Of a DNA stretch of 64,000 nt, positions 21,859 to 34,174 are shown piece by piece (position 1 is the stretch's first letter; each line of letters starts with the position of its first letter). Made by a program: the position numbers and the translations under genes. Under the pieces are notes generated by a model. The model had not been told where the DNA came from and ran no database searches. It was given only the letters and a program-made list of their open reading frames with translations. Origin of the DNA: Siphlonurus alternatus (taxonomy: Eukaryota > Arthropoda > Insecta > Ephemeroptera > Siphlonuridae); the NCBI GenBank assembly GCA_949825025.1, contig OX463782.1, positions 817,501 through 881,500 of the forward strand, given 5' to 3'.

Positions 21859-22926
21859 ATAATAATAATAATAATAATAATAATTTATTTTCGAATAGCT
21901 GGTTGTACATTACACAACATGATTCACGTCCAGAAGAAAATTAATAGATAAAAAGTACATGCAAAATTAACCATTTATAAATCTAAATACTAACAATAAC
22001 AAGTTATAACATAACACAAATACAATCTATTCATTAAAAGTTAAATCAATAAGAAATTACTTATCAACATACATTTTCTGGCAATTTGTTTGAATCAAAC
22101 TCTTTTATTGAATAATATTCCTTGCCAATAAGCACAGATTTTAGTTTATTTTTAAAAAGAACATCGCTACCTATCTCTCTTAATGATTTTGGCAGGAAGT
22201 CATAAATTTTTGCAGTTTGGTACAAAGAACTTTTTTCAAGCAAAGCAGAACAGTGCTTTTCAACTGAAACTTTGCCTTTGTTCCGCGTGCAATATGAATG
22301 ATTATCACTATTATGAACGTACAGGTCAGGATGTTTACGCTTATACATACAACAATTTAATATATAAATACCTGGCAAGGTTAAAATGTTAAGTCGCTTA
22401 AAGTGCGACACACATGTGTCTTTTTTTTTAAAAAATAATATTGTTCTCAAAGCACGTTTCTGTAAAATAAAAAGTCTATTAAATTGTTCTGAGTATCTAC
22501 CCCAGAAAATAATACCGTAAGACAGATGAGGATAAACAAATGCGTAGTATATAGATAGCAAAGACTGTTGCGATACATGATTTCTAATTGAGTAAAGAAC
22601 AAAATTTGCCCAGTTAATTTTTTTACAGATTTCATTGACGTGAAAATTCCAGTCTAATGATTCGTCTAAGTATAAACCTAAAAATTTTACATTAGAAACT
22701 CTTGGGATTGGTTTGTTCATTAACTTAATCAAAAAACTTTTGTCAGGCACTGTCTTTTTGGTGTGAAATTGTATAAAAACTGTTTTCTCAGTATTTAAAA
22801 TTAGTCTGTTTTTCCCTCCCCAAGATTCGACTTCATTAACTGTAATATTAGCCTTACGAATCAGATCCTCTTCAGAGTCTGCAGTTACTATAGCCGTAAC
22901 GTCGTCAGCATACTTAATAATTTTAG
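21859..22926 (-). mobile_element. 5'-truncated non-LTR retrotransposon (LINE) with 7 bp TSD
   Basis: An intact frame of about 290 codons begins at NAKIIKYADDVTAIVTAD, that is at the YADD catalytic box of reverse transcriptase, and runs through NVKFLGLYLDESLDWNFHVN, ILQKRALRTI and the C-terminal YDFLPKSLREI to a stop at 22064. A 3' UTR and a (TTA)n tail follow at 21859-21885. CATTATG occurs at 21852-21858 and 22927-22933, and the paralog at 31832-31838 has it once with no LINE. The element is dead on arrival because of truncation, but looks young. Confidence 0.92.
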
Positions 22927-22933
22927 CATTATG

Positions 22934-23455
22934 CAACCTGTTGTTAGGTAAAATTCAATATTGTTTTAAGGAGATCGCGGTCTCGACAAAAAGAACATTG
23001 CGTGGGACAGGAAAAACTAGGTACAGTACAAGATAATAACTTTTTCGTCCCTCGGAATCTGAAGTCCTCGATATAACGTAAAAATCCAATTTTCAAGGGG
23101 AAAAATAAAAGTACGCAACGCGAGAAAATAAAGATTACGATTTTGGCGAGGAAGAATTAAATTTATTAAATAGATGGCATATTTTATTGAAGTCACACGC
23201 GGTAATTCAAGATGACGTAGAAACGTAAGAAATATATTATATATCATATATAAAAAAATAATGAGGCAAAAATCTTAATATGCTACATATTATAGCTTGC
23301 AACTCCAAAATATATATAACACAGCAAATCACGAAATTTTATACGACGAAAGTCAATAATTAAAGTTCTCAAATGAGAACTAATAACATAATAAAACGAA
23401 AAATAAAACACAAAACTTCGTTTTAATACTGAAAAAATATGCAATGGGGTACTGA
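22934..23455. other. Repeat-derived flank
   Basis: Begins with AAAATTCAATATTGTTTTA and GGAGATCGCGGTC, shared with 31860-31930. No gene recognised. Confidence 0.6.
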
Positions 23456-23928
23456 CCGGTATTTGAGTTAGCAATACTAGTATAAAGTACTGTGAATTCT
23501 ATGAAGAACGAGCCCTATTAGAGCATTCTACGACAGTTTGCTGATTTTATATGAATTTTTAAAACTTTTTTTGATGACGTCATACCATTGAATCTTAAAT
23601 GGGAAAATGCATCAGTTAACATTGCTAAAATGAAAAGTTATTGAGGTAGGAATTTGAAACCTTCATTATCGTGATTCAAGCACCTAAAAACCTTGCAAAT
23701 GAAGTTTTGGTTACATTTCAATATTAAGTATGGGATTTGGCAATGTTAACTCATCTATTTTCCCATTTAAGATTCAATGGCATGACGTCATTTTTTAGAG
23801 GTTTCAAAAATTCATATAAAATCAGTAAATTGTCGTAGAATGCTGTAATAGGGCTTGTTCTTCATGAAATTCTTGTGCCTTTTGAAATATTGACAAAAAC
23901 TTGAAACTTTTTTTTTGGTCAGTACCCC
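23456..23928. mobile_element. Palindromic MITE (GGGGTACTGACC ends)
   Basis: GGGGTACTGACC at the left and GGTCAGTACCCC at the right. Inner arms pair over AGAACGAGCCCTATTA, TCTACGACA, GACGTCAT and AATCTTAAATGGGAAAATG with their inverses. No internal coding. Confidence 0.8.
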
Positions 23929-24621
23929 ATTTACAAACTTTTTTTATAAATGGAAAAACATTGAAAGCCATAACAGTCAAACAGGGCATCTGCATCAAAC
24001 TGGTCAAATGGGACTTGGAAACTAGAAATTGCTTGATATGTTGTACGTGTTGTACGTATCGTTAAAAAAAAGGTTATAAATATAAAAAATATATTCAAAA
24101 ATATAATAAAAATATTATAAAATTAAAAACATGAACAATAACAATTCACTTACCACAGTTTTTATTGCCTACGCACAGACAGCCATATATGTTTTGCACT
24201 CCAATTAAAAAAAAAAAAAACAATTCGCTATAATACAGTACATTAACCAAATGAAATAATTTAACTTGCACTTCAGTTATAAAGACAAGTAAATATATGA
24301 CAAATTTACGACGAAATAAAACGATGTTTTCATGATCCTTGCTGGCGACCAAATGACACAGCAGTGAGTCACAGGAAGTGATATCGTATCGTTTTTCAGA
24401 ATAGACCGCGGTCAGCCATACACCCACTACTATACTACACTGTATAAGTGACATTCCTAATCCTAACGCCCTCAGACACAAACTGGCAAATCTATCGAAC
24501 TAATTATCGTTGTTTATTTTACGAGAAACGATCACAATTATTCTTTGATATACAGGAATTACGATGGAATTATTTAAGGAATTATACATTCCGAATTGAA
24601 ATTACACCTTTTTTTTTCTAA

Positions 24622-24669
<48 letters not shown>

Positions 24670-24798
24670 CATAAATTATTCTCCTTATTTTAAATTACTG
24701 CAGATTAATTGATGATTTCGCCATTATACTGCATTGTAAATATTTTATAAGCAAAGACATGCATTAATAAAGGGATCATACAGGCCTTAACTTACAAA
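23929..24798. other. AT-rich DNA, (TA)n at 24624-24668
   Basis: The 111-codon minus frame at 24146-24481 has no recognisable domain and lacks the base composition of the true exons; not accepted as a gene. Confidence 0.5.
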
Positions 24799-25139
24799 TG
24801 GACAACCTAAATGAAAAATTTTTATTGCAGAAATGCATAGAGGGTACCAAATTATGCTACTCTGAATTTTTTCAGATTTTTTTTTTTTTTTTTTTGAAAT
24901 TCAGAACGATTTTTTAATTATTGTTGAAAGTACGGCCACGCCCCCTGGAGGCGTTAATAGGCGTCTCGGTCTTATCCTTTTTATTAAGGATTCAGGGGTG
25001 CCAACTTGGCTTACAGAACTTTCAAAAATTATTTAAAAATAGTTCTGGGTCTCAAAAAAATCTGAAAAAATTCAGAGTTGCATAATTTAGTGCCCTCTTT
25101 TCATTTCTGCAATAAATCTTTTTCATGCAGGTTGTCCAT
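24799..25139. mobile_element. Palindromic MITE related to 4652-4952
   Basis: TGGACAACCTAAATGAAAAA and TTTTTCATGCAGGTTGTCCA ends. Shares AAATTATGCTACTCTGAATT and AAAAATCTGAAAAA-type arms with the 4.65 kb element, plus its own diverged centre. Confidence 0.85.
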
Positions 25140-25774
25140 TAGACAGACACTACCGGTAGCGTAAGTGTTGCTAAGTAAATCACAAAATTTGCATTACGAC
25201 TTTCAAATTCAGGTATAATAATTCTTTAGTTATTTATTTGTATTTAATATTCAAAACAGACTATACTGATCAGGCAGTCCAATTGCAAAGCACACAATAG
25301 TTTAAAGAATAAAATAGTGGAAATTAAATAAAAAAAGTATTTAACTAACAAGCAATATGTATTATACAGTATAATATATTCTTCGTCAAGCAACGAAAGG
25401 TTACGATGAACTATGGAGCTGACGTGCTTCTCTTGCAGCCTTATCACTCGCAATATATAGTCAATTGCAACTTGTGAAGGCGAAATTAATATTATATTGT
25501 TTAATGTAATTATTATGCCTTTATTAATTTTTTAATCATAATTTTTATGTACTGTATCACATAAATCATTTAATCTAAATTAACCATGTTATATTAATAT
25601 AATTCAGTCTCAAAAACGTGTTACGTTTGTATCAGTTTGGCTTCGATCACAATCATTAATTATATTATATCAATTATAGTAAAATGCAATTACATAACAG
25701 CAACAAAATAATTTGCAATAACCAAGAGGAGGTTTAATATAATTACATGAAAAAATACAGTAAATTAATCAAAC

Positions 25775-25816
<42 letters not shown>

Positions 25817-26269
25817 TTAAATTTGAAATTTATTAATATTCATAAAATTATGCAAAAAAAAAAAAAATTACGTAAAAAGATGTAAAAATAAAAGTTTTCA
25901 TTTCAAATACTTTTATAATAAATTTAATTCTCATTTAAAATATTGCGGATTTTTTCAAAGCTATAAATAATGCAAATATAATCTGAAGCAATTAAGTCAC
26001 TGACTGAATCATTGTTCACGTTTCGACCTATTTATTAAAGATTTTTATATTATTATTAATTATAATTATAATCGATCAACATATAATTTTCTTTCCTTGT
26101 TGTTATAATGAAACTTCTATACTCTCAATTCTAACAATTTAAACTACATAATTTTAACATAATCCATCGCAATATTATACCACAACACTTTCTGCAATTT
26201 CAAAAAATTACAAAATACAATAAGAATTTATAAATAACATTTCAAGGTAATAATAAAATCCCGTTTTAT
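25140..26269. repeat. Segmental duplication (partner about 32000-33360)
   Basis: Shared order of blocks with the partner: CATTACGACT, GCAATTGCARAGCAYACAAT, GTATCAGTTTGGCTTCGATC. A (TTA)n tract at 25777-25813. No genes. Confidence 0.75.
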
Positions 26270-26610
26270 TATATGATTTGTATTTGCAATCTAAGGCGGC
26301 CAGCTCACGTGACCACCGAGGTCACACAAAACTTCGTGAAGGATTTCCGGCGTTCGTCTTATCGCCGTGACTCACCTTCTCCCGTCAAAACTTTTAAACC
26401 TGAACGAAACGACCAGCTATAGATAAGCCACGGTGGCCTAGTGCAAGTATATATGCCCGCCTCGCATGCAAGAGGCTCCAGGTTCAAAACGTACCTCCAG
26501 CACATTTTTTCCACCAACCGGGGGGCAGTGGAAGAGGAACACGAGACAGGAGGAGTTTTTAAATTTCAAAATTGAAAACTACCCCGAACAAAAAATACAT
26601 GGCAAAAATT
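26270..26610 (+). mobile_element. tRNA-derived SINE (copy 2) in a duplicated block
   Basis: 26290-26610 matches 3540-3860 and 33380-33690. The tRNA-like head starts at 26427, with B-box GGTTCAAAACG carrying one change, and the homology ends at GGCAAAAATT, before the hairpin loop of the full copies. Confidence 0.8.
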
Positions 26611-27224
26611 TTAACTATACCTGTTTTACGTGCTACATATACCACCTTAGTTAAACGTAGTTAAGCTAAATGTGGTTAAAAACCTGACTAACTGCTTAGT
26701 GAATCGTGTCCATTAAGAGTAATATATTTAAGCTCTAAACGATGATTTTTAAATCGATGAAGGCTACCATTAACAAAATAACAAAAGTATCTTTTTGAGG
26801 TTTAAACTAACTTTCTTTTCATTGGTCAATTCCAACCAATGGAATTTAACGTTAATTTAAAAGTTGAATTTTTTCTACTCTGTGATTGGCTCATCACAAA
26901 AAAATCAACAACTACTTTGGAGCAAATCAGAAATTAGAAACAAAAACAGTACCAGAAAATAATGCATATCCCTGATTATTAGAATATAATTCTGCCCCCT
27001 AGCGTTGCCAAGGTCATTTTTTGAGTTGCAACTAAATTAAAATAGCCCAGCATTTCTAATGTCTATCCTGTCACTAGCATCACCAAGGGGTTCAAAAACG
27101 ATAGATCCATATTACCTAAAATGTATAATTAACATTTTTAAAGTTATTTTCCTTAATAATTTTTGTCACGAAAAAGCATTAATAACCTAAGCAGATAAAT
27201 TAAAAACACATAAAAACACTTCAC

Positions 27225-27415
27225 TATTGTGGAAACAGACCTTGAGAGCGGGCGACAGGTTCTAGTCCTTCCTTGTCCAGCGGGATGTGTCGCAGGTGGC
27301 TCAAGATGCTCTCAACCATCATCTACGTTGAGAGATCGTCATCGCTGAACCACACCATCCCTCAGCCAGACACGGTCATCAGCATCCCAGACTTGAGGTG
27401 TTGGACCTGCCAGAC
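27225..27415 (-). pseudogene. Broken copy of dynein AAA2 exon
   Basis: The stretch CTTGAGAGCGGGCGACAGG ... GACTTGAGGTGTTGGACCTG is a diverged copy of the exon at 8871-9065 with an internal loss of about 25 bases after CGACAGGTTC, and substitutions that break the conserved TVSRCGMVW block. The flanking intron (26740-27210) is also duplicated, so it is a genomic duplicate, not a processed copy. It is non-functional as read. Confidence 0.88.
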
Positions 27416-27577
27416 ACAGAAACATGTCAGGTGAGAAAGGAGAAAATGTCATAAAGGATGAATCTCAGTAGGTTGAGATCTTGCAATCGTACTGCCTGAA
27501 TGCAACAAGACTTGCAGGGGACTTAGAACTCACCATTAATAGGTGGCATACAAATTTTGAAGCAAATCTGTGTTATC

Positions 27578-27980
27578 CAGTGATGTGAAATTCGCGCGAA
27601 GATTGGTCCGCGAATATGCGCATGCGAATATGCGCGAATATGCGCGCAAATGCGCGCATATGCGCGAAAGATACTTTCAAGATGGCGGCCGCGCGCAATT
27701 AAAATCACGTGAGCACCTCGGCAGCCTGAAAGGCCGATTGCTTTAATTCCATGATTAATTAACTCTAATTTAATCCGAACACTAATTAAGCAAGGGATTA
27801 TACCAAGAAAAATAAGAAAAGACTCTCTGTAGCATTTACTGTAGTTTTAACCAGTTTTAAATTGCTATTTTTGTGGCGGGAAAGTCAATTTTCAATTTGC
27901 GCGCATATGCGGCCGCAGATTGCCCGCGAATATGCGCGAATATGCGAATATGCGCGCATATTCGCGGACTAACATCACTG
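27578..27980. mobile_element. hAT-type non-autonomous element with 8 bp TSD
   Basis: CAGTGATGT...ACATCACTG ends are flanked by GTGTTATC at 27570-27577 and 27981-27988, a perfect 8 bp duplication as in hAT transposons. Subterminal zones are packed with GCGCGAATATGCGC-like repeats in both orientations, likely transposase-binding sites. A CAAGATGGCGGCCGCG motif sits at 27681. No ORF of note. Confidence 0.93.
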
Positions 27981-27988
27981 GTGTTATC

Positions 27989-28440
27989 AGTTTTGTGAAA
28001 ACTGAGGTAGAAGTTTAACATTGGCCTTATGGACGAAAACCGGAAATGGAGCTGTTGTAAGAAAGCTGCAAGGTTTGAATTTGCTCAAACCATAAGTGAT
28101 TAAGTTTTAGAACATTCTCGATTTTTTAAAATTTATTTCATTCAATTCTTTTGCAGGGAAACATTCTTTGACTCCAGCAGTAACTGAGATTTATCGTTAA
28201 TCATTACTATTACAGTATAAGGAAAGAGGAACCATTAATGTTGGATATATTAATTTAATGAAAGAGATAGGGAAAAAATCCCAACAAACCTTACCACGAT
28301 GAAATGTCCACAGCAAATGAATCTTGATAGCATGACTTACAAATACTTATTGAGACGTTTTGACCAGCAATAATTAATGATGTGGTCTTTTTCAATCACA
28401 GAAAAATAATGCTTCAAGTGCTCTTTGGCGGGAAAATTTT
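27989..28440. other. AT-rich DNA without recognised features
   Basis: Opens with TTTAACATTGGCCTTATGGA, similar to the dispersed GTTGGCCTTATGGAGGAAG phrase at 58508. Nothing else identified. Confidence 0.5.
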
Positions 28441-28935
28441 CTCCATAAGCTACCATATTTGAAAATTTGAATTTTTTCTCGGTATATAACTGTTACAGCT
28501 ATGAATTTGAAACCATCTTCTACGCCCCCTGATAATGAACCAAGAACTAATTTTTCAATTTTTAGCAATTTTTAATTTAATATTATGTTTCATAATTTTG
28601 TGTGTATGTTTCTATGTCTATTTATTTATGTATAATCGTATCTGTACACTATTTGTGTTTAATAAAACCAAGAACTAATTTTTCTCTAAAATTTCTTGTA
28701 TATGCCAAAAAAGCAATTTCAATTTTTTTACATTGGCTTAGATAGGACGGTGGGAACACCACAAAATCAGCTGACTTGAAGACTCCAATTATTTGGAATA
28801 TAATTGTAAATAAAAAAAAAATATATATATAAATAAAATGTTTGCTCAATACACTATTAAGAAGCAATGGTGGTAACAAACCATTGTTTATAATGTCTAT
28901 CGCATGAAGCCTTTTTCATTGTTAAACATGGGACG
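28430..28935. repeat. Dispersed repeat, GACTTGAAG(C/A)CTCC family
   Basis: TTTGAAAATTTGAATTTTT...TTTGAAACCATCT and CACCACAAAATCAGCTGACT match the elements at 49403-49717, 37290-37500 and 51385-51671. A linked block 28850-28935 (AAACCATTGTTTATAATGTC) is an inverted copy of 48960-49030. Confidence 0.7.
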
Positions 28936-29162
28936 ATGTGGTGTCTGATTTCACCACCAGAGCAGAGAATGTAATGACATTGTTGGCGCTAGTCAACACT
29001 CAACAATTACCCTTAAGTTAACATGTAAATCAACCGTCCCATGTTTGTTTTTCACTTCACGTGACAGACATTACCAACAATAATTTGTTAACTAACAACG
29101 AGTAGAGCTCCACGGTTACTGAAGGAGACGATTATCCTGATGTGACTGAGGGAACACTCACG

Positions 29163-29270
29163 TTTCTCTGATGGACGGTCAGGTTTGATGTCGTCTCTCG
29201 AACACGAAGCTACTGGGCGGCTCACATCCTTCGGCTAGGTTGGGGTACATTTCACTTGCCATCCTGTGTG
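29163..29270 (-). other. Exon-like segment, unassigned
   Basis: Between an acceptor CTCACACAG and a donor GTGAGTGT there is a GC-richer stretch reading MASEMYPNLAEGCEPPSSFV then a shift to DDIKPDRPSEK. One reading frame meets a stop at HQT*. It could be an exon with an indel, or chance. I cannot name a family. Confidence 0.3.
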
Positions 29271-29325
29271 AGAGAGAGAGAGAGAGTGTTAGGATCTTCT
29301 CATACAGGAAATTGCCTAACAGCAA

Positions 29326-29478
29326 GTCCAATGGAACCAGCTCGTCGTCAGGAGTCCATTGAACTGGCTACTGAACCTTCAATGATGAATTTTTCTTTGT
29401 TATCCATGGAAGGAATTGTCATAGCTAGAGGGTTCAGTAGCCAGTCCAATGGAACCAGCTCGTCGTCAGGAGTCCATA
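29326..29478. repeat. Direct repeat around a GGCTACTGAACC hairpin
   Basis: AGTCCAATGGAACCAGCTCG followed by TCGTCAGGAGTCCAT occurs twice (29328 and 29437). GGCTACTGAACC (29366) and GGTTCAGTAGCC (29430) pair around TTATCCATGGA. Confidence 0.8.
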
Positions 29479-29766
29479 AATTGAAGCTATAGTGTATGCG
29501 CAATGCATACTGCTTTTATGTACTTAAAAAATATACAGCAACATACTGCAATTGGAATTAAATATACTTTGCTTGCAAAATTGGACCGTGCAGATATCAT
29601 GAAAGAAGAAAAATTTTGGATTGAAGATTTTACGAAAGAAAAGGAATCAAATATTAAGATAAATTTTAATTTTGAATGTTACTTTTACAGCAGAATTCGG
29701 CTTATGAGATCTTTGCAAATTAATTATATCTAGTCCCATGTTTCTGTACAACACACTACATACATA

Positions 29767-29890
29767 TAGTAGAACCATCATATGGTCAGCGCTGTCACTT
29801 TAACGATCGAGGCAAGCCAGCAGCTGGTATGGAGCCTGCAGCCGCCGGCTTGCCTCGTCAAAGTGACAACGCTGACCATATGATGACAAT
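29767..29890. mobile_element. Short palindromic MITE (CATCATATGGTCAGCGCTGT ends)
   Basis: TAGTAGAACCATCATATGGT at the left and ACCATATGATG at the right, arms pairing over CAGCGCTGTCACTTT and AGGCAAGCC. Ends match those of the longer element 35381-35660. Confidence 0.8.
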
Positions 29891-30099
29891 ATTACGTATT
29901 GTTAGTATTAGATTGGTACAAAGAAGCCCCCGAATACAAAGCAGAAGAAAGCAGAAATATGATATGGCTACAGTATGCATACTGTATACATATCATTATA
30001 TTCATTGCATACAACTCCGCCCGGCCCAAGACGGTTATATGCATACAGTTTACAGCGTGATACAGTAATGCAGTAAGACCAATATAATAAATTAGACGA

Positions 30100-31205
30100 A
30101 ATATCATAAAATCGGTTCAGCATGTAACAAAATACATGTATTTATACTTACAGTAGTAAGTAATCACCAAAAATAGTACAAAAAAAGATATTATTTCGGG
30201 AGAAAAGTTATCGGCTAATATTTAATTAACATGGCGGAATGCGCAAGTTTATTTACGAAATGAAAGTACAGTCTCTGGCAAAATAAAATAAATATAAAAT
30301 GTCACTATATTATCGACTAAAAATCAAAATTAATGCAAAATTATTAATATTCTTTTTATTAGAATATTTTTTTCACCTTTTAAAATGTAATTAACTAATG
30401 AATAATGAGTTTTTTCAAATGAATTGGAAACAATAGTAACAAATTCATTGTGCGTAGTACTGTACAGGCTGCAGGAACGTGCGATTATTCGAGGCTGGGA
30501 AAGTAACTGTACTATATCGAACAATATCAATACGATTATCGATTTTAGAAAATTAAGGCACCTAAATAATTTTTCTTTTCTTTTTTATAATTTCCATTTT
30601 CTCATGTGACGCGATCAATTAATGTCTGCAATTTTATTAGACAAAAGATGGGGTAATTTCTCATCTGTTTGCAAAAATTTTGATGGTGATTGGAAGGATG
30701 AATGTCGTCGGAACAACACCAACCGTTGAAAAATATTAAAAAGAAAATGAAAAAGAAAATATGCGCCTCTATAATATAAACCTTTCTTAATTTTATTATA
30801 AATATTAATGCAGCAAAAAAAAAAAAAAAAAAATGGAGCAAAAATTGATATAGTTTTTTAGATAAAACTATTATGGTAAGAATATCATTGGAAATATAGC
30901 GGCCATTAGTTAAATCAAATCAGCATGATTTTCAACTAAAAAAAAAAATTAAAATCTAAAAAACTGGACCAAATAATAATATTTTTTAATGAGAGAGTGA
31001 AGTCATTTTGTTATTTATGATTTCATCTCAATTTTATATTTTTTGCCAACAAAAATAATTACAATAGTGACAATAATCCTTAATGCTTGCTATCTATTAT
31101 ACAACACAATTATAATACAACTGAATACAACACTATTACACTACCCCTGGTGGGTAGGCAGCCCAACGTACGCCACTAGCAGCAGCAATTGCAGCAATAA
31201 TTCTT
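30100..31205. other. AT-rich DNA without recognised features
   Basis: Only low-complexity tracts, such as an A-run at 30815-30833. Short frames of 60-80 codons show no coding character. Confidence 0.5.
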
Positions 31206-31578
31206 ATTTTTTTTAGAGGCAGATTATAAGTGCACCTAAAAGCCATAGAAAAAAATTTCAAAACAATTTAAGGTAGAGATAACGTTGAACAGCTGTTCGA
31301 CGTAATCCCCTTTGATTAACATGTAAACCTTAGCAAATTAATTGACAAAAATTCTGAAATTTTTTTGAGAGGCAGATATTAGTGCCTAATAAAAAAAGCC
31401 ATAGCAAAAGTTTCAAAAACATTTAACGAGCCGATTTTTTTAAAATAATTTTTTAGTTTGGCTCTCCATGGGAAAGCCCTATGCTGAAAATTAAAAAAAA
31501 AAAATTAAAAAAATCGGCTCGTTAAATCGTTTTGAATTTTTTTCAATGGCGTTTAAGCACGTATAATATCTGCCTCTC

Positions 31579-31609
<31 letters not shown>

Positions 31610-31681
31610 AATTTGCCAAGGTCTACATGTTAATCAAAGGGAAGTACGTCGAACAGCTGTTCGGCGTTATCTCTACCTTAA
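31206..31681. mobile_element. TTAA-type MITE, family B (copy 2), nested in a fragment of its own family
   Basis: The element proper is 31268-31681: TTAA-GGTAGAGATAACG ... CGTTATCTCTACC-TTAA with CAGCTGTTCG subterminal motifs. The flank 31206-31271 (AAAGCCATAGAAA...CAAAACAATTTAA) is family B internal sequence up to its own AATTTAACGAGCC site, so one copy appears to have jumped into the TTAA inside another. Confidence 0.8.
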
Positions 31682-33360
31682 ATACTGTAGTATAAAAAAT
31701 TATTAAGAAAATGACAAATAATAACCCAACGTCCTCTACTCAAATTTGTAATACAACATTTCATACAGATGAAATTACTTCAATTGAAAATAAAACACAC
31801 ATTAAATACATTGATTACATTATTAAACACTCATTATGCAACTTATTTGTTGTTATATAGGTAAAATTCAATATTGTTTTATGGAGATCGCGGTCCCGAC
31901 AAAAATAACAATGCGCATGGTACAGGTACAGTGATCTGACGAGACCCGTTTAAGCGCACTGCGCCACACCTCCCACAATGAGAATTAATAACATCACAAA
32001 ACGAAAGACAAATCACAAACCTTACATTACGACTCTAATAATATTAATATTTTAATAATCATATTTAGTCAAAACAGAGCTAGAATACACTACATAAAGG
32101 TTGCAATTGCAGAGCATACAATATTGGTTCAAAGAATACAATGGTTGAAACCAAATAAATAAAAACAATTTAATTCTCGCATTAGCAATACACTACCGAC
32201 TTAAAATAAATTTCGAACTGACAGTCTCATCACTTGCAATTTAGTCAAGTGTGCAACTCGATAGTGCAGGCGAGTGTAATAACATATTACATTATATACT
32301 CACTTAAAGTGAAAACAGTGCATCCTGTATAGTTTAATGTATTAATTATATTTACTATGCCGCGTACTTCTTCATATTTTTTTTATGTATCACATTGCAC
32401 CATGTAAAATTATACTGCAGTATGTATTGATCACTATTATTATATAATCCCGATCTCCGCGCGATCTACTCCTACCCGCGCGGTGTGCGGCCGATGCGTT
32501 TTTGCGGCAGAGCGGCGGCGTCAGAACATCGGAGAAGACGCTTCGCTCTGCGCTGAGCCGGCTAACCGTGTCAAATCATTATGTATCTAACGTGATAAAA
32601 ACAATACTGTGACAATTTCTATATGCAGTGTAGTCAACATTATTATTAAATTTTATAAGCTATTTAATTAATTGTAAGCTATATAATATATACAGTCTCG
32701 TAAAGTTGTGACTTTTTATGTCAGTTTGGCTTCGATCACAATCATCAGAAAGCATTAATTATGGTATTAATGTTATGCAATTATATAACATTGCTGCATG
32801 CAAAATAATTCGCAATAAACCATGCAAATATATAGCATTGCTGCATGCAAAATAATTCGTAATAAACCATGTGGAGAATTTATATTATAATTATTAAAAA
32901 AAAATAAAAAAAAAAATATATTAATCAGCATCAGCCGCTATTATTAATAATATATTTATAAATTATGAATAAAAATATTCATAAAATTAAAAATGTAGTA
33001 AAAAAAAATGTAAAAAAATAACTGGTACTGCAAATTTACATTTATAATATTTTTTTATATCTTACATGCAATGCATGTTGCTAATTAAGAATTCTATTTT
33101 AATTTAAAGTTTTTCTTTCCAAAGCTGCATGTAAATTAGGTAATTATAATCTGTCGCAATTAAATCAATGGCACAATAACTTTCACGTTTCAACCTGGTA
33201 AAATATAGAGATTATTTGTTATCAATTAACTTTTTTTCTCTTGTTGCTTGCCATGCTTCTAAATTATCTAAATTTTAACAACTGAAACAATATAGTTGTA
33301 ACACAATACACCGTAATACTCGTATTACAACAACATTTGTTTACATTATTGAAATATTCC
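31682..33360. repeat. Segmental duplication (partner 21690-26270)
   Basis: 31682-31930 matches 21700-21858 joined to 22934-23010 and is the empty site of the LINE. 32030-33360 matches 25200-26270. A CpG-rich patch at 32450-32570 has no ORF of note. Confidence 0.8.
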
Positions 33361-33528
33361 CATTTTATTATTCGACTTGTATTTGCGGTCAAAGCGGCCA
33401 GCTCACGTTACAACCGAGGTCACACAAAAGTTGGTGAAGGATTTCCGGCGATCGTCTTAATTATCGCCGTGACTCACCTTCTCCCTTCAAAACTTTTAAA
33501 CCTGAACGAAACGACCAGCTATAGATAA

Positions 33529-33835
33529 GCCACGGTGGCCTAGTGCAAGTATGCCCGCCTCGCATGCAAGAGGCTCCAGGTTCAAAACCTACCTCCAGCA
33601 CGACTTTTCCACCAACCGGGGGGCAGTGGAAGAGGAACACGAGACAGGAGGAGTTTTTAAATTTTAAAATTGAAAACCACCCCGAACAAAAAATACATGG
33701 CAAAAATTGCCATGTACTTTTCATTCGGGGGGCTCTCGCACTCGCTAACATGAGAGGCATGCAGGATTTTTCAATGAGCAAAACTCTACCTTCAATACAG
33801 CGATACAGCCGTTTGGAGCACAACTTTTTAATTTA
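33529..33835 (+). mobile_element. tRNA-derived SINE (copy 3)
   Basis: Same head and body as 3690-3995, almost unchanged, with B-box GGTTCAAAACC near 33581, followed by a (TTA)n tract. Confidence 0.8.
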
Positions 33836-34174
33836 CTATTTATTATTATTATTATTATTATAAATTTATTATTACAAAATAATTCAACGGGAAAAAAATG
33901 TTTTTAATGACCGCGGGGTCAGTTGTTATTATTATTATTATTATTATTATTTTTTTTTTACCAATTATTACACTACAAATTTATATTTTTTACTATTCTA
34001 CATTTTATTTAATTATATTTTATTTTCATTTTACTTTTTTAATTATTATTTACTATAGTTTATGTATTAATTTTATTATTTATTATTAATTTTTCTTAAA
34101 AACAAAGTCTGGAAGAGACAACAAGAATTTTTTTGTATACTTTAATTTAATTTCTTTAAAATTATGCAAGAATT

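Noticed and set aside
24146..24481. 111-codon minus-strand frame
   Set aside because: No domain, no splice context, AT-rich composition like its flanks.
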